Translations under genes and position numbers: made by a program
Notes under the pieces: generated by a model
What the model saw: the letters and a program-made list of their open reading frames with translations, nothing else
The model's database searches: none
What the model was told of the DNA's origin: nothing
Source of the DNA: Streptomyces sp. NRRL S-87
GTDB lineage: Bacteria; Actinomycetota; Actinomycetes; Streptomycetales; Streptomycetaceae
Reading direction: 5' to 3'
DNA: 64,000 bases
NCBI RefSeq assembly: GCF_000719335.1
Contig: NZ_JOGB01000031.1
Span: 1 to 64,000, forward strand
In this document: piece after piece, positions 62,301 through 64,000 of the stretch
Layout of the letters: each line of letters starts with the position of its first letter
Position numbering within the stretch: the stretch's first letter is position 1

Positions 62301-62746
62301 CGGCGGACCACACGGTCGGCGGACGATGGGGCGTCAAGAAGCGCACGATCCCGGGCAAGTCCGAGATGCTCCCCGCCAACCCCATCAAGGAGAACGGCTA
62401 CGAGGGTGACACCCTGGGCGGCAACAACATCGTGAGCTGGCAGGACTCCTGGCACCGGTCCACCTCGCCGGAGAAGCTCGACCTCGGCGTCTACGGCGTC
62501 CAACCGCTCATCAGCGTCGGCGCGGTGGACAACGACGTGACCATCGCCGCCAACAGCAGTTCGGTCACGGTCACGCGCAAGGGCGACCCCTACCCGGACA
62601 TGGAGGTGGTCCAGTACAAGCGGGGCGAGTTCCCGAAGGTGATCGCGCAGGACCGGATGGCCAGCGAGAACGGGCTCGACTCCCTGCCCTTCTGGCCCGG
62701 GAAGATCGACCGGGCCTGGACGGACGGGGCCCGCACGAAGGGCTAG
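56306..62746 (+). CDS. Secreted RHS-repeat protein, polymorphic-toxin type
   Basis: A 2146-residue protein. An N-terminal twin-arginine-like signal (GITRRRVVTGGLVAGTILAA) leads to a secreted SpvB/TcdB-like region (GFGWQYPLPLPPVPGGLAP, LGYSSSSIDGRTASSNNQSS, WIGDGWSM). Dozens of YD/RHS repeats follow (YDAAGRLTKVTDAAGRTTLT, YDPLGRLTAAW). The RHS core REYDAANGRFVSVDPVVD, ending in ADSDPSG-like TDSDPSG, lies near residues 1815-1868. The last 278 residues are a distinct tip (MRFFIHTEKAMDPVPGVTLP, GDNRDFSTDPDAPYRMVLFW) with no fold I recognise. GTG 56306 has GGGGGAGAAGG upstream. No immunity-like gene follows on this strand. Confidence 0.88.
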   Translation: MRHEKFRRSAGGRKAPGGATAGRSGITRRRVVTGGLVAGTILAALLPAGPGYAAVEFKVRATQRTGSVSGAPVRPEAPSRVTDTDRAHARPAQGTVRWPAAGERVVDLTGGTAGRPRAAAGLPLSVAAPARSGSAKGTLAAAAQAPGKVRLRMADRRTTAKAGVAGVLLGVGRADGQRGAGTVSLRVDYGAFRGAYGADWATRLRLVQLPACALTTPEKPACKVGKPLATRNNVRTGTLTADVPLAPVPRPAAASAPAASAAPAAPAALTAVAATAAPSGGNGDFTATPLAPSGTWAAGGNEGGFGWQYPLPLPPVPGGLAPKLQLGYSSSSIDGRTASSNNQSSWIGDGWSMETGFIERQYMSCPDDNGTGSNAPAASGDLCWHSDNAVMSLNGSSTPLVKDRTTGVWKPAQDDGSRVEHLNGGGTDTANGDDDNEYWKVTTAQGAQYFFGKHRLPGWSTGKAETNSTFTVPVFGNHAGEPGHATAFADSWRNQAWRWNLDYVVDPQGNAMAYFYNKETGAYARNTGGTQSTMPKADAAYVRGGTVDRIEYGHRAGQVYVAQPAAKVVFGTAPRCLGPASDCTFDKAHAANWPDTPVDQSCTLGADCQVSSPAFFSTRRLTTVTAQALKDGAPVDVDTWALTHTFPGTGDSGGAALWLDSIVRTGKAGGTLAMPPVTFGGTLMPNRVDAAEGRPPLNKYRITRVSSESGGETLVDYSATECTYDNPPVPESNSKRCFPTWWTPRGGTEPVKDWFHKYVVTKVTANDLVAGATSSVTSYEYLGGAGWALADDEFTLAKHRTYSQYRGYGRVRTRTGTTNRTQTESAYLRGFAGAGVPDSFGGTVTDAAQYAGMEIESLTYDKDGGAIASAVEQRPWSSDATAVQSRAGTGDLKAFKVGTGSTTHRTLLSSGAWREVRVTNGYDGYGRNTTVSDEGDLAVTGDEHCTRTAYTTPDTTNWLIGYPSSVQRTSAVCDTPADAGNITDETRTTYDNGAFGAAPVAGKSLATKIEDLDRFEGGQPVFVTTGTSAYDAAGRLTKVTDAAGRTTLTEYLPAAGAQATTVRTTDPKGFVTSADTDGLRGLTVQAADANGRTTYQEYDPLGRLTAAWRPGRAKSSPADVLFTYQVRRDAPTTVTSKTLLEGGKYRTAVTLYDGLLRTRQVQTEAQGGGRIVQDTFYDAQGRVSKANGDYFESAAPGTAVLAVADNQIPAQTRTEFDGQGRATASVFYTEGAEKWRSTTTYGGNWTAVVPPQGGTASLTVANAQGKPVEVRQYKNGNPLYTAAPAAYEALKYTYDNKERLTRVVDAAGNEYLSGYDLRGRELTSKDPDKGTVTKTYTVDGKLATSTDARGQVLAYEYDELGRPSVLRKGGPTGAKLAEWTYDTLAGGKGKLTSSTRYDNGSPYTTAVKGYDPAGRATGSTVSIPAAEGALAGSYAFGTEYTPDTGLIASASFPAGGGLPAETVYTQYTPTGLPSAVDNGEQVYSLGNVYSPFGETLQTVLGDVGGRTVQTYTYEKGTRRLATLTNDREASGPQTLDSKSYGYDPAGNITRIRNERNDKSVLDTQCFQYDHARRLNEAWTSTDDCAAKPGGGARPAVGGVDPYWYSYTFDAVGNRTAEVQHDPAGDTAKDVRRGYTYPAAGAARPHAVTSVGITGPGARTDSFEYDATGNTTRRVTAAGDQVLTWDAEGRMESSTTAGRKSTFLYDADGKRLLRRDADAVTLYLGGEELRLTKADGKVTGTRFYVLGKTTAVRSSSGAISYLLPDHQGTDEVAVDASTMAVVRRDHGPFGTARGSRPGPGQWAGEHGFVGGTNDAATGLTHLGAREYDAANGRFVSVDPVVDRTNGQQLGGYAYAGNSPVTDSDPSGAFSIGQLLNPIKALIDTAKEIVRTVVAVAKAREEQHQLSYQKAWAQMWRKGEKGSSETSFNVGKGEDRGIIMMRFFIHTEKAMDPVPGVTLPQLLGDNRDFSTDPDAPYRMVLFWNTETGDVTFSVSPSHTNPADHTVGGRWGVKKRTIPGKSEMLPANPIKENGYEGDTLGGNNIVSWQDSWHRSTSPEKLDLGVYGVQPLISVGAVDNDVTIAANSSSVTVTRKGDPYPDMEVVQYKRGEFPKVIAQDRMASENGLDSLPFWPGKIDRAWTDGARTKG

Positions 62747-62765
62747 TGATCCCCTGAGCGCACGA

Positions 62766-62798
62766 CCGGGGCCCGCCGCACCCAGCGGCGGGCCCCGG
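62766..62798 (+). terminator. Terminator after RHS gene
   Basis: Arms CCGGGGCCCGCCGC (62766-62779) and the complementary 62785-62798 give a perfect 14-pair stem with loop ACCCA, 19 bases after the RHS stop. Confidence 0.8.
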
Positions 62799-62858
62799 TG
62801 GCCTGCGGCGGCTGAGGGTCAGCGTCCCGCCGCGCGACCCTGTCCGTCCCGGGTGGCG

Positions 62859-63641
62859 TCAGGTACGGCTGAGGAGTTCCTCGCGTCGGGCCAGCGCCCA
62901 CGCGCGCTCCTCCTCGATGTCTGGGATGAAGTCCTGCCGCAGGAATGCCGCCCAGGGGTCGAGGCCGAGTGGGCCCAAGCGCGCTATCCGCTCGGTTTCG
63001 TCACGCTGCAACCGCGCCAGCGCGTCCAGCACGTCGGCCGGGTCGGCGCCGTAGGCGTCGCACAGCAGCCGCAGCCGTCGCGCCAACGGTGCGCCGGCAG
63101 GGCCGTAGCCGACTCTGCGCTGACGGTCGTGAAGTCTCAAAGGCACGCTGTACCAGGCCAGTTGCGCGAGGTCGTCGATGGCCTCGCCGGGTATGGCCAG
63201 GTCCCAGTCGATGAAGCCCACCAGGCGGTCGTCCGCCCAGACCGAGTTCCAGCTCGTGAGGTCGCCGTGGCGCATGATCTGCCCGGGACGCCAGCAGGCG
63301 TCCGGGTCACTCCAGACGGCCTGCGCTGAGGGCCGGAAGTCGCGTACGGCCTCGTGGTAGTCACGTAGCCACCGCCCGAGCGCAACGACGCCCTTGTCCG
63401 CGAGAAGTGCCCGGGGCCACGGGTACAGCCCGACTTCGCCATGCAGCAGCGACACCATCTCGTGGCCGTCCACCGGGCCGTCACCCAGGGCGCGCGGCAC
63501 GCCAGCGAATCCCACCTGCTCCAGGTGCCGCAGTAGTTCCCGCACCGCGGGGGTCCACACGCGCCAGGGCCGGAGGATGGTCTCGCCCTCACGCCGCACC
63601 GTCGACAGCCCGCCACGCATCGATTCACCGTCCTGGATCAT
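62859..63641 (-). CDS. APH/choline kinase-family phosphotransferase
   Basis: A 260-residue small-molecule kinase-like protein. The catalytic loop is MRHGDLTSWNSVW (Asp in HGDxxxxN) and the metal motif is FIDWDLAIPGEAIDDLAQLA. The N-terminal lobe is short (TVRREGETILRPWRVWTPAV) with a degenerate glycine loop. It differs from the kinase at 35107 and its substrate is unknown. ATG 63641 is upstream of MRGGLSTV, itself a possible start. It is convergent with the RHS gene, the terminator lying between them. Confidence 0.8.
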   Translation of the reverse strand: MIQDGESMRGGLSTVRREGETILRPWRVWTPAVRELLRHLEQVGFAGVPRALGDGPVDGHEMVSLLHGEVGLYPWPRALLADKGVVALGRWLRDYHEAVRDFRPSAQAVWSDPDACWRPGQIMRHGDLTSWNSVWADDRLVGFIDWDLAIPGEAIDDLAQLAWYSVPLRLHDRQRRVGYGPAGAPLARRLRLLCDAYGADPADVLDALARLQRDETERIARLGPLGLDPWAAFLRQDFIPDIEEERAWALARREELLSRT

Positions 63642-63702
63642 GATGGAATCCTAGTGAGCGCCGCATGGTGGACCGGGCACGGGACCCTTTCCGGCAGGTT
63701 CC

Positions 63703-63822
63703 ATGCACGGGAAACTCGAAAGCGCTGTCGTGCCCCTGGCCGACCTATGGGGCCGGGAAGCGTCCCGCATCCGGGAGCAACTGCGCGACGCCCCCTCGTG
63801 GCAGGCGCGCTTCGCCTCAGCA
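63703..63822 (+). pseudogene. Fragment of an AraC-family regulator
   Basis: Encodes GKLESAVVPLADLWGREASR and IREQLRDAPSWQARFAS. This pattern occurs just before the HTH domain in some Streptomyces AraC regulators. Neither the sensor part nor the HTH is present, and the frame loses sense after about 63822. A small relic, identified from memory only. Confidence 0.35.
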
Positions 63823-63851
63823 GGCTCCTGCCCGCCAAGGGCGGGGGCGGG

Positions 63852-64000
63852 TCAGCGGGCCGCGAGCGAGGAGTCAGGGTGGAGCAGGGCCTCGCGGAGC
63901 CGGTCCGCGTCGACCAGCAGGGGGGCGTGGGGGTGGGGCGGGCTCAGCCAGGTCGCGGCGGCCGTGCCGTGGTCGTCGGCCGGGACCAGCAGCCACGTCC
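63852..64000 (-). CDS. Hypothetical protein, 3' part only (runs past window end)
   Basis: The minus strand reads TWLLVPADDHGTAAATWLSP, PHPHAPLLVDADRLREALLH and PDSSLAAR before TGA at 63852. Good codon bias and a natural end make it a likely real gene whose 5' part lies beyond the window. Function not recognised. Confidence 0.55.
   Translation of the reverse strand, partial: TWLLVPADDHGTAAATWLSPPHPHAPLLVDADRLREALLHPDSSLAAR

Noticed and set aside
56243..62503. Very long open frame on the minus strand across the RHS gene
   Set aside because: It is the antisense shadow of a high-GC coding sequence: low-complexity Arg/Gly/Val composition and no domains, against clear RHS motifs on the plus strand.
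1..64000. CRISPR arrays, rRNA and tRNA genes
   Set aside because: Scanning found no regularly spaced repeats of CRISPR type and no convincing structural RNA gene; the only tandem repeats are the microsatellites and the 123-bp modules.

Overview
The window is high-GC actinobacterial DNA, almost certainly Streptomyces. Supporting this are the strong third-position GC bias, the GTG and TTG starts, the long secreted proteins with FG-GAP, ricin and RHS domains, and families typical of that genus (DUF6098, DUF3027, Lsr2, replication-relaxation, PaaX). The density of truncated genes, transposase remnants and plasmid- or ICE-type genes suggests an accessory region such as a chromosome arm or an integrated plasmid. 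No rRNA, tRNA or CRISPR array was found. || Layout. 0-4.3 kb: an array of TTC-centred palindromes, an ankyrin-repeat gene whose end runs into the array, and a coupled pair (unknown protein and SF2 helicase with helicase-associated repeats). 4.8-9.5 kb: a compact terpenoid cluster on the + strand: prenyl diphosphate synthase, cytochrome P450, class I terpene synthase and an unrecognised 249-residue protein. 9.5-25.4 kb: a gene graveyard. It holds remnants of replication-relaxation, EF-hand, IS630, STAS, Ku, Lsr2, tyrosine-recombinase transposon, beta-clamp and ISL3 genes, most of them frameshifted. Intact genes lie among them: tsaD, DUF6098, DUF3027, a STAS antagonist, DUF1330 and a MarR/MFS pair. 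|| 25.7-28.7 kb: a tightly packed minus-strand run of five exported proteins, two of them paralogues, with coupled start/stop codons. A large hairpin splits it, and ISL3 transposase halves lie on both sides. 29.3-38 kb: a truncated STAND-type ATPase, an exported LolA-like protein, a divergent carboxylate-amine ligase and flavin-dependent halogenase pair, an IS256 remnant, an aminoglycoside phosphotransferase-like kinase and an unusual ATPase/acetyltransferase-like/HTH protein. || 38-63 kb: mostly envelope and export functions: a ricin-type lectin, a KAP-family membrane NTPase followed by a secreted CHAP plus RCC1-propeller protein, a PKD-like exported protein, PAP2 phosphatase, ZIP transporter, alpha/beta hydrolase, a GNAT plus PaaX regulator pair, and a divergent pair of giant secreted proteins (1212-residue FG-GAP/ricin and 2146-residue RHS). 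The right edge holds a kinase-like gene, an AraC-family fragment and a gene cut by the window end. || Functional links supported by spacing: prenyl synthase makes substrate for the terpene synthase and the P450 decorates the product; MarR probably controls the MFS pump; PaaX probably controls its own GNAT operon and the divergent hydrolase. The best candidates for undescribed biology are the secreted paralogue operon, the terpene cluster with its unknown fourth gene, the KAP NTPase with CHAP-RCC1, and the halogenase/ligase pair. All family assignments come from reading motifs by eye, with no database search.
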